The notes: generated by a model from the letters alone, not told the origin. Positions 49,287-59,022 are shown, counted from the stretch's first letter. The stretch: 64,000 bases of DNA from Streptomyces flavofungini (GCF_014650815.1 NZ_BMVR01000004.1:248001-312000); one strand, 5' to 3'. A program made the numbers and translations.

Positions 49287-50117
49287 CTAGAGAGACACGG
49301 CCCCCTCCGCCACCCGTGCGGCCGCCAGCTCGCCGGGTGTGACGTCGGCCAGGGCGCGGAACTCGCGGTTCAGGTGGGCCTGGTCGTAGAAGCCGCAGGC
49401 GCTGGTCACCTCGTTGAGGTCCACGGCCCCGCGGGCGAGCAAGCCCACGGCCCGGTGGAAGCGCAGCACGCGCGCGGACGTCTTCGGCGTCAGGCCGATC
49501 TGCTCGGTGAAGCGCCGGACCAGGTAGCCGTGGCTCCACCCCACTTCGGCGGTGATGCGGGCGATCGGCATCGCCCCGGCCGACCGGGCGAGCAGCCGCC
49601 AGGCGTGCCGCACCTCGGGCGCGGGCGCCGGGCCGCGTTCGAGCCGGGCCAGCAGCGCGGCGTCGAGCAGGTCGAACCGGGTGCCCCAGTCGCCGATGGC
49701 GGACAGCCGTTCCACGAGTTCCCCGGCCCGGGGGCCGAGCACGCCGTCCAGCTCGACCACCCGGTTGGTCAACTCCCGCATCGGCACGGCGAACAGCCGG
49801 TACGCCCCCAGCGGCGTCAGCTCGAGCCGGATCGCCTCCTGGCCGCCGGGATGGTCCAACACCCGGGGCCCGTCCTCAAGACCCGCCACCAGCGACCCCA
49901 CCACATGCTCGGCGGTGCCCGTCCCCCGCAGCCGGTGCGCCCGGGCGAACGGCGCCGCCAGGCTGATCACGACGACGGCCCGCCCCGTGGGGACGATCCG
50001 GACCCGGAAGGGCGAGACCGTCGCCTCCCAGTACCCGGCATAGCTGTGCAGATACGGACGCAGCGGCTCTGGCCAGGGCCGCGTCACGCGCCACCGATCG
50101 CCGCCCACCCGGGTCAT
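49287..50117 (-). CDS. AraC family transcription regulator
   Basis: A 276-residue regulator with a variable N-terminal sensing half and two AraC helix-turn-helix units at the C-terminus (MPIARITAEVGWSHGYLVRRFTEQIGLTPKTSARVLRFHRAV ... VDLNEVTSACGFYDQAHLNREFRALADVTPGELAAARV), the GFYDQAHLNREF signature being clear. GGGGAG precedes ATG 50117. A longer open frame upstream has no conserved sequence. It is divergent from the envelope operon. Confidence 0.9.
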   Translation of the reverse strand: MTRVGGDRWRVTRPWPEPLRPYLHSYAGYWEATVSPFRVRIVPTGRAVVVISLAAPFARAHRLRGTGTAEHVVGSLVAGLEDGPRVLDHPGGQEAIRLELTPLGAYRLFAVPMRELTNRVVELDGVLGPRAGELVERLSAIGDWGTRFDLLDAALLARLERGPAPAPEVRHAWRLLARSAGAMPIARITAEVGWSHGYLVRRFTEQIGLTPKTSARVLRFHRAVGLLARGAVDLNEVTSACGFYDQAHLNREFRALADVTPGELAAARVAEGAVSL

Positions 50118-50534
50118 CGCGACTCCCCGGCCGACAGCACTCCCGCTCCCGCCCCCTGGCATGCCCCGTTCCCTCCCGTGGCGGTGACCTCCCGGCGACG
50201 TCCCCGACCCCCTGACAGACACCGACCGCACCGTAGCCGGTTGCGTACAGGCGCGGCCTGTTGCCCCGTCACCCGGGTGCCCGAGTAGGGTCGGGGGCTG
50301 CGTGAAGGCTGACTGAGCTGCACCCTGGCCTCCCGGTCCTTGCGAGGGCACATGCGTACGTGGGCGTCCCGGCCCCACCCGGGAAGGCCGCACGGCATGC
50401 GCGGGGCGGATCCCTCCGTACCCGCCGGGCACCGGGATGCGGCTCCCGACGTCTCACGGGCACCACAGCGGACCCTCGGGTCCGTCCCCCCACACAAAGA
50501 GTCGCGCGTGCGCGGCCGCAGATCAGGAGCACCA
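50118..50534. other. Divergent region AraC regulator / envelope polysaccharide operon
   Basis: 417 bases with no gene I can support. A perfect CACCCGGGTG palindrome lies at 50270-50279 and is followed by TAGGGT (50286-50291), with TTGCCC 19 bases before the latter; together a possible regulated promoter for the rightward operon. Confidence 0.4.
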
Positions 50535-51086
50535 GTGCAGGGCATCCCCCACATAGCCAGCACACCGCACGACGGGCGGTCGTCGCCCGTACCCCCTGCG
50601 CGCAGGGCGCAGCCCACGGGGCACGACATGGCACCGCCCCTGCCGCACCAGGCGGCGCCGCGCGTGCGCCCGGTGGCGCGGCATCCCCGGGCCGCCGACC
50701 CGCAACCCCCCGTCTTCATCGACCAGTCGGGCTGGCGCAGGCGGGCACTGCAAGGTGTCGCGCTGGTCGTGAGCGGTGTCTGCGTCGGGTATCTGCTGTT
50801 CGTCGGCGTGCTGGTCAGCGGGCTCCTGCAGCCCGTCGGCACGCACCCGCCGAGCACGAACGCACCGGCGCCGTCCGGCCCGGACACCGGTGAGTCGGCG
50901 GACGGCCCCGGCGTACGGGCCCGGGCCGGGGCCCACCGGCAGCCGACCGGGGCCCCCGCACGGACCAGGGCCCACTCGGAGACCGGAGCCCACCCGCAAC
51001 CCCGGGCCCACGCCGACCGCGACGACCACCGCCGCCCCGTGTCCGGCAGATCCACCCCGCCCCCGGCCGGAGGCCCCCGGCAGTGA
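50535..51086 (+). CDS. Small single-pass membrane protein of envelope operon
   Basis: A 183-residue protein. Residues ~1-70 are Pro/Arg-rich and cytoplasmic, one membrane helix follows (ALQGVALVVSGVCVGYLLFVGVLVSGL), and the outer part is Pro/Ala/His-rich and disordered. I chose GTG 50535 because AGGAG lies five bases before it; a longer frame to 50340 is open. It ends in GTGA, coupling it to the glycosyltransferase gene. It may be a partner of that enzyme, as small membrane proteins are for many polysaccharide synthases. No family recognised. Confidence 0.6.
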   Translation: MQGIPHIASTPHDGRSSPVPPARRAQPTGHDMAPPLPHQAAPRVRPVARHPRAADPQPPVFIDQSGWRRRALQGVALVVSGVCVGYLLFVGVLVSGLLQPVGTHPPSTNAPAPSGPDTGESADGPGVRARAGAHRQPTGAPARTRAHSETGAHPQPRAHADRDDHRRPVSGRSTPPPAGGPRQ

Positions 51087-53173
51087 GGCGGGACGCCGCT
51101 GTCCGGCGCCCGCCGCGCGGACACTGGCTCGTGCTCCTGCTCGTACTCCTGGTGGTTGCCGTCACCCTCCTCTTCGAGGGCTGGACGACCCACCAGATCG
51201 ACGCCGCGCGCACCAAGCCGCCGTGCACCCGGCCGATCCCGCGCGAGGTGGACGACGGGAAGCCGCTGCTGCGGTTCGGCCCGAAGGGCGTCACCACCGC
51301 GGCCATGCCGCCGGGCACCGTCGCCCTCACGTTCGACGGCGGGCCCGACCCGGTGTGGACGCCGCGCCTGCTCGACCTGCTGCGCAAGCACCACGCGCGG
51401 GCGACCTTCTTCGTGTACGGGAAGGACGCCGCCCGGCACCCGAAGCTGCTGCGACGGATCCTGTACGAGGGCCACGAGGTCGGCTCGTACACCTACAGCG
51501 GCGGCGACTTCGGTGTGGCATCGCCGCTGCGCGCGCGCCTCGAACTGTCGCTCACCCAGACCGCTCTCGCGGGCGCGGGCGGCGTCAACACCACCCTGCT
51601 GCGGCTGCCGCACACCACGGCCGCGGACACACTCTGCGGCCCTCAGTGGCCTGCCGCGAAGCGCGCGGCGGAGCAGGGGTACCTGGTGGTCGCGTCGGAC
51701 CACAAGGCCCGCAAGCCGTGGCGCGGCCTCGTGACCCAGCACAGCCAGACCGACCTGGGCTTCCACGAGGCCCAGGACCTGCTGCGGGACCGCCGCGTGC
51801 GGCGGTTCACCACCATCAGCGGCGGGCTCGGCCGTCCCTCCTTCGTCGACGCGGTCCCGCTCGCCCAGGAGATCAAGGGCGAGGGCCTGATCTGGTCCCA
51901 GCGGCTCGGGCACGCCTTCCTCACCGTGATGGTGTGGACGCTGACCCTCGCGGGCACGCTCGGCGTCCTGCGGATGCTGCTGTTCGCGGTGTTCGCCCGG
52001 CTGCACGTGCGCAGGCTGCGCCGGTACCGGCCCGGCGCGCCCCGCCTGCGCGAGGTGCGGGAACCGGTGACGGTCCTGGTGCCCGCGTACAACGAGGAGG
52101 CGGGCATCGCCTCCACCGTGTACTCGCTGCTCGCCTCCACCCACCCGCAGTTCCAGATCATCGTGATCGACGACGGCTCGACCGACGCCACCGCCGACAT
52201 CGCCGAGGAGATCGACGACCCGCGCGTGACGGTGCTCCGGCAGCCCAACGGCGGCAAGCCGAGCGCCCTCAACACCGGCCTGGCGCACGCCCGTCACGAC
52301 ATCGTCGTCATGGTCGACGCGGACACCATCTTCGAGCCGGAGGCCCTGGCCCGCCTGGTCCAGCCGCTCGCCCATCCGGCGGTCGGCGCGGTCAGCGGCA
52401 ACACCAAGGTCGGCAACCGTCGTCGCCTGCTCGGCAAGTGGCAGCACCTGGAGTACGTGCTCGGCTTCAACCTCGACCGGCGGATGTTCGAGGTCCTGGA
52501 GTGCATGCCGACCGTGCCGGGGGCGATCGGCGCCTACCGCAGGGACGCGCTGATGGGCGTCGGCGGCGTCAGCGACGAGACCCTCGCCGAGGACACCGAC
52601 CTCACCATGGCGCTCTGGCGGGCCGGCTGGCGCGTCGTGTACGAGGAGTCGGCGGTCGCCTGGACCGAAGTGCCCAGCACCCTGCGGCAGTTGTGGCGCC
52701 AGCGCTACCGCTGGTGCTACGGCACTCTCCAGTCGATGTGGAAGCACCGGCACGCGGTGGTGGAAGTCGGCCCCGCCGGACGCTTCGGCCGCCGCGTCAT
52801 GCTCTACGTCACGCTGTTCCAGATCGTCCTTCCGCTGTGCGCGCCGGTCGTGGACATGTTCGCCCTGTTCGGGGCGCTGTTCCGGGATCCCGTGGAGGCC
52901 GCGCTCGTCTGGTTCGGGTTCCTCTCCGTGCAGCTGGTCACCGCCGCGTACGCGCTGCGGCTCGACCGCGAACGGCTGCGCGTGCTGTGGGTCCTGCCGC
53001 TCCAGCAGTTCGTCTACCGGCAGTTGATGTACCTGGTGGTCATCCACTCCGTGACCACGGCGCTGCTCGGCACCCGCCTGAAGTGGCACAGCGTGAAGCG
53101 CACCGGCACCGCCGACCCGTATCTGCTCGAAGCGCCGCCCGAAGAGACGCGGCAGAGCCTGCAAGGGAGTTGA
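51083..53173 (+). CDS. Membrane GT2 polysaccharide synthase with degenerate NodB deacetylase domain
   Basis: A 696-residue membrane enzyme, MatB-like in layout: N-terminal helix, NodB-type domain (~residues 70-250), helix pair (~280-305), processive GT2 domain, then C-terminal helices. The GT2 motifs DDGST (~362), DAD (~412), EDTD (~503) and QRYRW (~539) are intact, so it probably polymerises a beta-linked (N-acetyl)hexosamine or similar glycan across the membrane. In the NodB part only TFDGGPD survives: the histidine pair is replaced by SYTYS (~134) and the RPPYG motif by RLPHT, so deacetylase activity is unlikely. It is coupled by GTGA to the gene before and two bases from the LCP gene after. 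Confidence 0.9.
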   Translation: MRRDAAVRRPPRGHWLVLLLVLLVVAVTLLFEGWTTHQIDAARTKPPCTRPIPREVDDGKPLLRFGPKGVTTAAMPPGTVALTFDGGPDPVWTPRLLDLLRKHHARATFFVYGKDAARHPKLLRRILYEGHEVGSYTYSGGDFGVASPLRARLELSLTQTALAGAGGVNTTLLRLPHTTAADTLCGPQWPAAKRAAEQGYLVVASDHKARKPWRGLVTQHSQTDLGFHEAQDLLRDRRVRRFTTISGGLGRPSFVDAVPLAQEIKGEGLIWSQRLGHAFLTVMVWTLTLAGTLGVLRMLLFAVFARLHVRRLRRYRPGAPRLREVREPVTVLVPAYNEEAGIASTVYSLLASTHPQFQIIVIDDGSTDATADIAEEIDDPRVTVLRQPNGGKPSALNTGLAHARHDIVVMVDADTIFEPEALARLVQPLAHPAVGAVSGNTKVGNRRRLLGKWQHLEYVLGFNLDRRMFEVLECMPTVPGAIGAYRRDALMGVGGVSDETLAEDTDLTMALWRAGWRVVYEESAVAWTEVPSTLRQLWRQRYRWCYGTLQSMWKHRHAVVEVGPAGRFGRRVMLYVTLFQIVLPLCAPVVDMFALFGALFRDPVEAALVWFGFLSVQLVTAAYALRLDRERLRVLWVLPLQQFVYRQLMYLVVIHSVTTALLGTRLKWHSVKRTGTADPYLLEAPPEETRQSLQGS

Positions 53174-53175
53174 CC

Positions 53176-54429
53176 ATGACAGACCCGCTCGACCAGCAGG
53201 CCGGACACGCCGTGCGCGCGGGGGCGGCGGACCGGACACCCGCGCGGGCGGCGGACCGCACGCGCGCGGGGGAGGCCGACCGCATACCTACGGGGGAGGC
53301 GGACCAGGTGCCGTACGCCGCCCCCGAAAGCCCCACCGCGCAGGAGCGGTTCGCCGACCGCCCCAGCTCCCGCTACGGGCCCCGCCGCGCCCACGCCAGG
53401 CAGCCGAAGAAGCGCAGGCGGCTGCGGAAGGCGGTGCTCGTCGTCCTCGCCCTCGTGGCTGTCGCGGTGGGCGGTACGTACGGCTGGGCCGAGACCCGGC
53501 TCCAGCGCGACGTCGACCTGGGCGCCTACGGGGACCGGCCGCCGCCCGGCGAGGGCACCAACTACCTCATCGTGGGCTCGGACAGCCGCGACGGCCTCTC
53601 CGAGGGCGACGTGCGGGACCTGCACGCGGGCGGGGGCGGCGGGCGGCGCACCGACTCGATGATGCTGCTGCACACCGGCGCCCACGGCACCAGCATGGTC
53701 AGTCTGCCGCGCGACTCCTGGGTCACCGTGCCCGGCCGCCTCGACACCCTGACGGGCAAGACGAAGCGGCCCGAGCGGGACAAGCTGAACGCCGCGTTCG
53801 CGTACGGCGGCCCCGAACTCCTCGTACACACCGTGGAGAAGAACACCGGCCTGCGCATCGACCACTACGCGGAGATCGGCTTCGCCGGATTCGTGAACAT
53901 CGTCGACGCCATCGGCGGCGTCCGCATGTGCCTGGACCGCGACATCAAGGACAAGAAGTCGGGCGCCGACCTGCGCAAGGGCTGCCACACCCTGAACGGC
54001 GAGCAGGCCCTCGCCTTCGTCCGCCAGCGCCATCAGGAGCGGGAGGGTGACCTCGGCCGGTCGAAGAACCAGCAGAAGTTCCTGTCCACCCTCGCCCACC
54101 AGGCCGCCCGCCCCGGCACCCTCTTCGACCCCCTGGAGATCGGCCCCGCGGTGCAGGCCGGGCTCGACACCCTCATCGTCGACAAGGGCATGAGCCTGCG
54201 CGACCTCGCCGGTATGTTCCGCGCCGTCCAGGGCGTCGCGGGCGGAAAGGGCAAGCAGATCAACGTGCCCGTGTCCGGCATCGGCGTCCCCACCTCCAAG
54301 GGCAACGTCCTGAAGTGGGACGCCGAGAGGTCGGCCCGGCTCTTCGCCGACCTGCGGCACGACCGGCCGGTGACGGAGACGGGGGAGACGTCCCGGGAGC
54401 GCAAGCGGCAGGCCCGGCAAGGAAGGTGA
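53176..54429 (+). CDS. LytR-CpsA-Psr (LCP) family glycopolymer ligase
   Basis: A 417-residue type II membrane protein. Residues 1-90 are cytoplasmic and contain degenerate ADRxxxGEADR repeats; the membrane helix is AVLVVLALVAVAVGGTYGWA. The LCP domain shows TNYLIVGSDSRDG, RRTDSMMLLHT, VSLPRDSWVTVPG, KLNAAFAYGGPELLVHTVEKNTGLRIDHYAEIGFAGFVNIVDAIGGV and LNGEQALAFVRQRH. LCP enzymes attach lipid-linked polymers to the cell wall; after a polysaccharide synthase it probably anchors that polymer. AGGGAG lies seven bases before the ATG. Confidence 0.93.
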   Translation: MTDPLDQQAGHAVRAGAADRTPARAADRTRAGEADRIPTGEADQVPYAAPESPTAQERFADRPSSRYGPRRAHARQPKKRRRLRKAVLVVLALVAVAVGGTYGWAETRLQRDVDLGAYGDRPPPGEGTNYLIVGSDSRDGLSEGDVRDLHAGGGGGRRTDSMMLLHTGAHGTSMVSLPRDSWVTVPGRLDTLTGKTKRPERDKLNAAFAYGGPELLVHTVEKNTGLRIDHYAEIGFAGFVNIVDAIGGVRMCLDRDIKDKKSGADLRKGCHTLNGEQALAFVRQRHQEREGDLGRSKNQQKFLSTLAHQAARPGTLFDPLEIGPAVQAGLDTLIVDKGMSLRDLAGMFRAVQGVAGGKGKQINVPVSGIGVPTSKGNVLKWDAERSARLFADLRHDRPVTETGETSRERKRQARQGR

Positions 54430-54510
54430 CTGGACGTCAGTAGGTCACCCGCCCCTCCGCCCTCAAGGGGCGCCAGGCCTTCCCCTGCAAGCGTCGGCAG
54501 CCCTCCGGTC

Positions 54511-55404
54511 TCATGTCAGGGCCTGCGCCCACTGGGTGACCTGCTGGGTGAAGGCGTGCGCGGCGGCGCTCCGGTAGGTGCTTTCGCGGCGCAGCAGCGT
54601 GACGGTGCGGGAGGGGAGCGCGGGGGTGAGGGGGATGGGGGTGAGCCGGGTGTGGTCGTGGGCGATGGCGTCGGGCAGGACGGTGGCCAGCGGGGTGCGC
54701 GCCACGATTTCGGTGAGGGCGGCGATGGAGTTGGCCTCCAGGGCGATCCGCGGCCGCACGTGGTGCTCGGCGAAGTACTGGTCGATGTGCCTGCGGGTGG
54801 CGAAGTCCCCGCTGAGCAGGGCCAGTTGGCGTTCGCCGAGGTCGGTGACCGGCAGCGGTCCGGGGGCGCCGGTGTCGGGGTGGTGGTGGCCGACGACCAG
54901 GCTGAGGGCCTCGGTGAACAGCGCGGTGGCCTCGATGCCGGGAAGGTGGGCGCCGCTGAAGGCGATGCCGAGGTCGAGCCGGTCGGCCAGGAGGTCGGTT
55001 TCGACGCGGTCCTGGGGCAGCTCGCGCACGTCCAGGGTGATCCCGGGATGACGGGTGTGGAAGTCGGCGACGAGCGGGCCGGTCAGGTAGGCGGTAAAGG
55101 TGGGGGTGACGGCGAGGCGGAGATGTCCGCGCGAGAGGTCCCGTACGTCGAGGACCGCACGCTCACCGGCCGCGAGGTTCCGTAGCGCGCGCCGGGCGTA
55201 GTCGGCGTACGTGGCTCCGGCGTCGGTGAGGCGCACGGTGCGGCCGGTGCGTTCGAGGAGCTGTACGCCCACGGCCTTCTCCAGCTGCTTGATCTGCTGG
55301 GACAGGGTGGGCTGGGCGATGCGCAGCTCCTCGGCGGCGCGGGTGAAGTTGGCGTGCTCGGCGACCGCGAGCAAGTACCGCAGATGACGCAGTTCCGGCT
55401 TCAT
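54511..55404 (-). CDS. cynR: LysR family regulator of cyanate genes
   Basis: A 297-residue LysR regulator. The N-terminal winged helix is LRHLRYLLAVAEHANFTRAAEELRIAQPTLSQQIKQLEKAVGVQLLERTGRTVRLTDAG, and the effector domain starts at HLRLAVTPTF. It is divergent from carbonic anhydrase and cyanase genes, the same arrangement as cynR-cynTS of Escherichia coli, so cyanate is the expected inducer. ATG 55404 is the conserved MKPELRHLRYLL start. The upstream GTG at 55428 is less likely. Confidence 0.85.
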   Translation of the reverse strand: MKPELRHLRYLLAVAEHANFTRAAEELRIAQPTLSQQIKQLEKAVGVQLLERTGRTVRLTDAGATYADYARRALRNLAAGERAVLDVRDLSRGHLRLAVTPTFTAYLTGPLVADFHTRHPGITLDVRELPQDRVETDLLADRLDLGIAFSGAHLPGIEATALFTEALSLVVGHHHPDTGAPGPLPVTDLGERQLALLSGDFATRRHIDQYFAEHHVRPRIALEANSIAALTEIVARTPLATVLPDAIAHDHTRLTPIPLTPALPSRTVTLLRRESTYRSAAAHAFTQQVTQWAQALT

Positions 55405-55412
55405 GCCCACAA

Positions 55413-55466
55413 CTATAGATGGCACCAATAGCTGGCAGTGATAGTACGTCTTGGACGCTATAGATG
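55413..55466. promoter_or_regulatory. CTATAGATG repeats in the cyn intergenic region
   Basis: CTATAGATG occurs at 55413-55421 and 55458-55466, a 45-base (about four helical turns) direct repeat in an AT-rich stretch between cynR and cynT. These may be LysR binding half sites or -10 elements (TATAGA). Confidence 0.5.
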
Positions 55467-55529
55467 CAGGTCGTGCACAGTGAATGACGTCGGCCCCACC
55501 GACCGCCCGATCGAAGGGAGTGCGAGGCC

Positions 55530-56138
55530 ATGCGTCATCTCGCTGAGGGAATCGACCGTTTCCAGCGGGACGTCTTCCCCGCCAAGGCCGGGCTCTTCGC
55601 CCACCTGGCCACCACCCACCACCCCGGCACGCTGTTCATCGGCTGCGCCGACGCCCGCGTCGTCCCCGAGCTGATCACCCAGGCCGACCCCGGCGACCTG
55701 TTCGTCATCCGCACCGCCGGCAACCTCGTCCCCGCGTACGCCCCCGGCGCCGACAGTGCCGACGGCGTCGCCGCGAGCATCGAGTACGCGGTCGCCGTCC
55801 TCGGCGTGCGGGCGATCGTCGTCTGCGGGCACTCCGCCTGCGGCGCCATGACGGCCCTCGCCGAAGGCCACGACCTCAGTGCCGCTCCGGCCGTCGCGGG
55901 CTGGCTGCGCCACGCGGACGCCGCCCGGGCCCGCATCGCGGCCGTCGACGCCGGGCACCGACTCGCTGCGCTGGTACGGGAGAACGTCGCCGCCCAGCTC
56001 GCGAACCTGGCCACCCACCCCGCGGTGGCCCGCGCCCTGGCCGAGGGCACCGTGCGGCTGCACGGCTGGGTCTTCGACATCCCCACCGGCACCGTCGAGG
56101 AACTCGCCACCGACGCCCGCCCGGCCCGCGCCGCCTGA
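55530..56138 (+). CDS. cynT: Beta-carbonic anhydrase of cyanate operon
   Basis: A 202-residue zinc enzyme interconverting CO2 and bicarbonate. Zinc ligands are C39, H101 and C104 with D41-x-R43 (CADAR and HSAC motifs), and the IRTAGN strand is intact. In cyanate detoxification it prevents loss of bicarbonate, the co-substrate of cyanase. It is followed by cynS after 115 bases. A GAGGCC sequence lies just before ATG 55530 with AAGGGAG further up. Confidence 0.92.
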   Translation: MRHLAEGIDRFQRDVFPAKAGLFAHLATTHHPGTLFIGCADARVVPELITQADPGDLFVIRTAGNLVPAYAPGADSADGVAASIEYAVAVLGVRAIVVCGHSACGAMTALAEGHDLSAAPAVAGWLRHADAARARIAAVDAGHRLAALVRENVAAQLANLATHPAVARALAEGTVRLHGWVFDIPTGTVEELATDARPARAA

Positions 56139-56253
56139 CCCGCCCCTCCATCCCCCCTCCCCGGCGCGGCCCGACCGGCACCCCGGGACCCCTGCTGCCC
56201 GACCCCTCCCACGACCGGGGGAGCGGGCGGCCCTACGAAAGGACACCCCTCTC

Positions 56254-56724
56254 ATGGTGCACGCCCAGTTCGACAACACCGCCCGGCAGCAGCTCGCGAT
56301 CGCCGCGGTCGAGGCCAAGACCCGCCGTGACCTGTCCTGGCAGCAGCTCGCCGACGCCGCGGGCCTGTCCGTCGCGTACGTCACCGCCGCCGTCCTCGGC
56401 CAGCACGCCCTGCCCGAGCCCGCCGCCAAGGCCGTCGCCGAGCTGCTCGGCCTGGACGACGACGCGGTGCTGCTGCTCGGGACCATCCCCACCCGCGGCT
56501 CCGTCCCCGGCGGCATCCCGACCGACCCGACGATCTACCGCTTCTACGAGATGCTCCAGGTCTACGGCACCACCCTCAAGGCCCTGGTCCACGAGGAGTT
56601 CGGCGACGGCATCATCTCCGCGATCAACTTCAAGCTGGACGTGAAGAAGGTCGCCGACCCCGAGGGCGGCGAGCGCGCGGTCATCACCCTGGACGGCAAG
56701 TACCTCCCGACCAAGCCCTTCTGA
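56254..56724 (+). CDS. cynS: Cyanate hydratase (cyanase)
   Basis: Converts cyanate and bicarbonate to ammonia and CO2 in the cytoplasm (via carbamate), as a homodecamer. The protein has 156 residues, the same as the E. coli enzyme, and the catalytic residues fall at the same numbers: R96, E99 and S122 (YRFYE and GIISAINF). The N-terminal domain is helical, HTH-like ([24 protein letters not shown]). AAAGGA lies about ten bases before ATG 56254. With CynT and CynR it forms a complete cyanate module. Confidence 0.96.
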   Translation: MVHAQFDNTARQQLAIAAVEAKTRRDLSWQQLADAAGLSVAYVTAAVLGQHALPEPAAKAVAELLGLDDDAVLLLGTIPTRGSVPGGIPTDPTIYRFYEMLQVYGTTLKALVHEEFGDGIISAINFKLDVKKVADPEGGERAVITLDGKYLPTKPF

Positions 56725-57878
56725 GACACCGGCGGCACGGCACACCCGGGACGGGCGGGGGCACCGCGCAGTCGGCGCCCCCGCCCGCCCCGCCTGCCGG
56801 GGGTGCGGCCAGGAGGCCGCCGTAGGGCTGGTCACGCTCACCCGGGACTTCCTCGGTGATCACATTCAGTGACCACCGCATCGAACTGGCCGAATGATGC
56901 CGCGTCTGGCGGACCGTCACCGGGGCACCCGTGCACGCCTGAACGCAGCGCTTCTCGCGGCACCTGAGCGCCCTCGGTGCGCCCCAACTTGCCTCTTCCG
57001 CCCCCAACTTGCCTGCCCCGCGAGCAACTCGCCCATTCTGAAGGTGAGTTGATGGTGATCTCGCATCGGCGGTGGCCCGGATGCGGCGGGCGGAATCGGC
57101 GTCCACGAAGAAGATCATGTCAAGGCGGCCCGCCGACGTGACGGTACCGATGCAAGATTCTCCCGCCCGATCCGCGGCTTTCGTCGGCGACGAGGAAGCG
57201 TCGTCCGGCCAGTCTCAGCCGCCCCGCGACGACCCGCGCGCGCTCGTGGTGAGCGGTCGTGCGGGCCATCGTCGGACCGTACGGCCGGTCCGGCCCGTGT
57301 TCCACCGACCGCCCACGGCGCGGACCGACCGGCGCCGCCCTTACCGCGCGGGCCGTCGCACCCTGCGCTGAGCGCGGCGTATGACCAGGTCAACCGGGGT
57401 CCGCCCGCTTCCGCTCGGGGTGGCGGCCCTGTTCCGCACGACCGCGAGCGCGGCGCTGCGCACGTCCGAGCCGCGGCGGCGCACCGCCTGAGTGCCGCGG
57501 TCGGCGGGTTCGGTTACGGATGGCAACGCTCCGTTGTCGCGTGGCCGAAACTTGCATCTGGGCAACGAAACAATCTTGGGATTCTCTGGTCATGCGCCTC
57601 TCCAGGCACTTAAGTACCTGTCATGCACTCGCTATCGGCCACGGGCGGCAGCCACCGGCCGGGTGATGCGCCGGCGGTCGTCCCTACCCTGCCCCCCGAC
57701 CCGCGCCGCTGACCTCTGCACGACCGTGCCACCCCGTCCCGACTGCCCCGAGGGTCCTACTGCCTATGGCCGCCAGTGCACACCGTGCGGTGTCGTGCTC
57801 ACACCCCCCGGCGAGCCGCAAGGCTCACGGCGGTCCGCTGCGGCCCGCCCTGGGTCCGGTCGGCCGAGGTGGGCACTG
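56725..57878. other. Long region without a supported gene
   Basis: 1154 bases. Short open frames on both strands lack ribosome sites and similarity I can recognise. It contains a CCCAACTTGCCT direct repeat (56983 and 57003), an AT-richer patch at ~57540-57620 with an 18-base palindrome, and an open frame leading into the next gene from 57492 that I consider untranslated. A regulatory RNA or an unrecognised small gene cannot be excluded. Confidence 0.5.
57603..57620. promoter_or_regulatory. 18-bp near-perfect palindrome
   Basis: CAGGCACTTAAGTACCTG is symmetric except at one pair. It lies ~260 bases upstream of the next gene in the least GC-rich part of the region; an operator is the simplest reading. 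Confidence 0.5.
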
Positions 57879-58913
57879 ATGGAGAGTTCGAACCCGGCGG
57901 GCTGGGCGAACCCGGTCGGCCGCGACGCCGACCTCTATGCGGCGGTGCAGGACATTCAGGCGGGCTACTGGATGCAGATGCGGCAGGTCCTTGCCCGAAC
58001 GGGCAACTGGCCGCAGTGGACATCCCGCACTCAGGTCCTCGGCGTGGTGGCAGCGCAGGCCAACGTTGTGGAGTTGTGGCTGAAAGAAGAACCGGAGAGC
58101 CTCGCCGCCCGGGTGATGTACGCCAGAGTCGCCACCGAACGGGTGCTGCAGGCCCACCGAAGGCACTGGGCGCGTGACTACCGGCGCGCAGGGGACCTGG
58201 AGAAACTGGTGGCCCGGGCCCGGGACGCGTGCCACAAGGCGGGGGAGGGGAACCCCGACGACTCGGTGCCCTGGATCTGCCGTCTGGCCCTGGCCGAAAC
58301 AGACACGACCGGACGCCACCCGGAGCACCACATGGCTCCGCCACCCCATGAGTACCTGCTGCCGCACGGGCCATGGGGACTGCTGGGGGAAGTGCACCGA
58401 CGAGATCCGTTCAACCGCGAGGCATGGCACCGCATGTCCCAGGCGCTCCAGGCCCGCCCGGGGCCGGCGGGCCGCCAGGCGGTCGCGACGGACTTCGCCC
58501 GCTGGACGGTCTCCTTCGCGCCGCCCGACTCGCCCCTGCTCCTGCTGCCGCTCTACGCCCGAGTGCAGGAGCACCGGGAGCGGCGGGAGAGCGGCACCGA
58601 GGTCACCCTGAACCTCCTGTGGACCAGGGAGGACACCACCCGAGCCGTCACGAAGGCATTCGAGGGCTGGTTCCGGAAGTGCGATCCGGCCACCAGTTCC
58701 CAGCTGGACCTCAACTACCTCGCCTACGCCTTGGCGCGGGGCGGCTTCCCCCAGTGGGCGACCGAAGTGTTCGACGCCATCGGCGACTTCGCCACGCCCG
58801 CCCCGTGGCAGCACGACGCCCGGCACCCCGACGACCAGTGGCGGAAGGCATTCGAGGAGGACCGCGACGCCTGTCGGAGATCCCACCCGCGGCATCCGGG
58901 CAGACACCCATGA
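57879..58913 (+). CDS. Conserved-looking hypothetical cytoplasmic protein
   Basis: A 344-residue mostly helical protein with no membrane segment or signal peptide. Tryptophan-rich parts include GYWMQMRQVLARTGNWPQWTSRTQVLG and RRHWARDYRRAGDLEKLVARARDACHKAG. An HHMAPPPHEYLLPHGPWGLLGEVHRRDPFNREAWHRM segment follows. The general pattern resembles helical-repeat proteins found near transporters in Streptomyces, but I do not recognise the family. ATG 57879 has GAGG nine bases before. It is followed by the APC permease after 109 bases on the same strand. Confidence 0.65.
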   Translation: MESSNPAGWANPVGRDADLYAAVQDIQAGYWMQMRQVLARTGNWPQWTSRTQVLGVVAAQANVVELWLKEEPESLAARVMYARVATERVLQAHRRHWARDYRRAGDLEKLVARARDACHKAGEGNPDDSVPWICRLALAETDTTGRHPEHHMAPPPHEYLLPHGPWGLLGEVHRRDPFNREAWHRMSQALQARPGPAGRQAVATDFARWTVSFAPPDSPLLLLPLYARVQEHRERRESGTEVTLNLLWTREDTTRAVTKAFEGWFRKCDPATSSQLDLNYLAYALARGGFPQWATEVFDAIGDFATPAPWQHDARHPDDQWRKAFEEDRDACRRSHPRHPGRHP

Positions 58914-59022
58914 CCGTCGGCCGGGCCCCGCGGGCGAGCGCCGCCACGTCCCGTCGGAGCCCCGGCAGCCACCCCGTCCGCACGCCCTCTTTCAGCTCAT
59001 TCAGCTTTCCTGCGGAGAACCA

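Noticed and set aside
56983..57014. CCCAACTTGCCT repeat as a regulatory array
   Set aside because: Only two copies, no symmetry and no nearby start codon.
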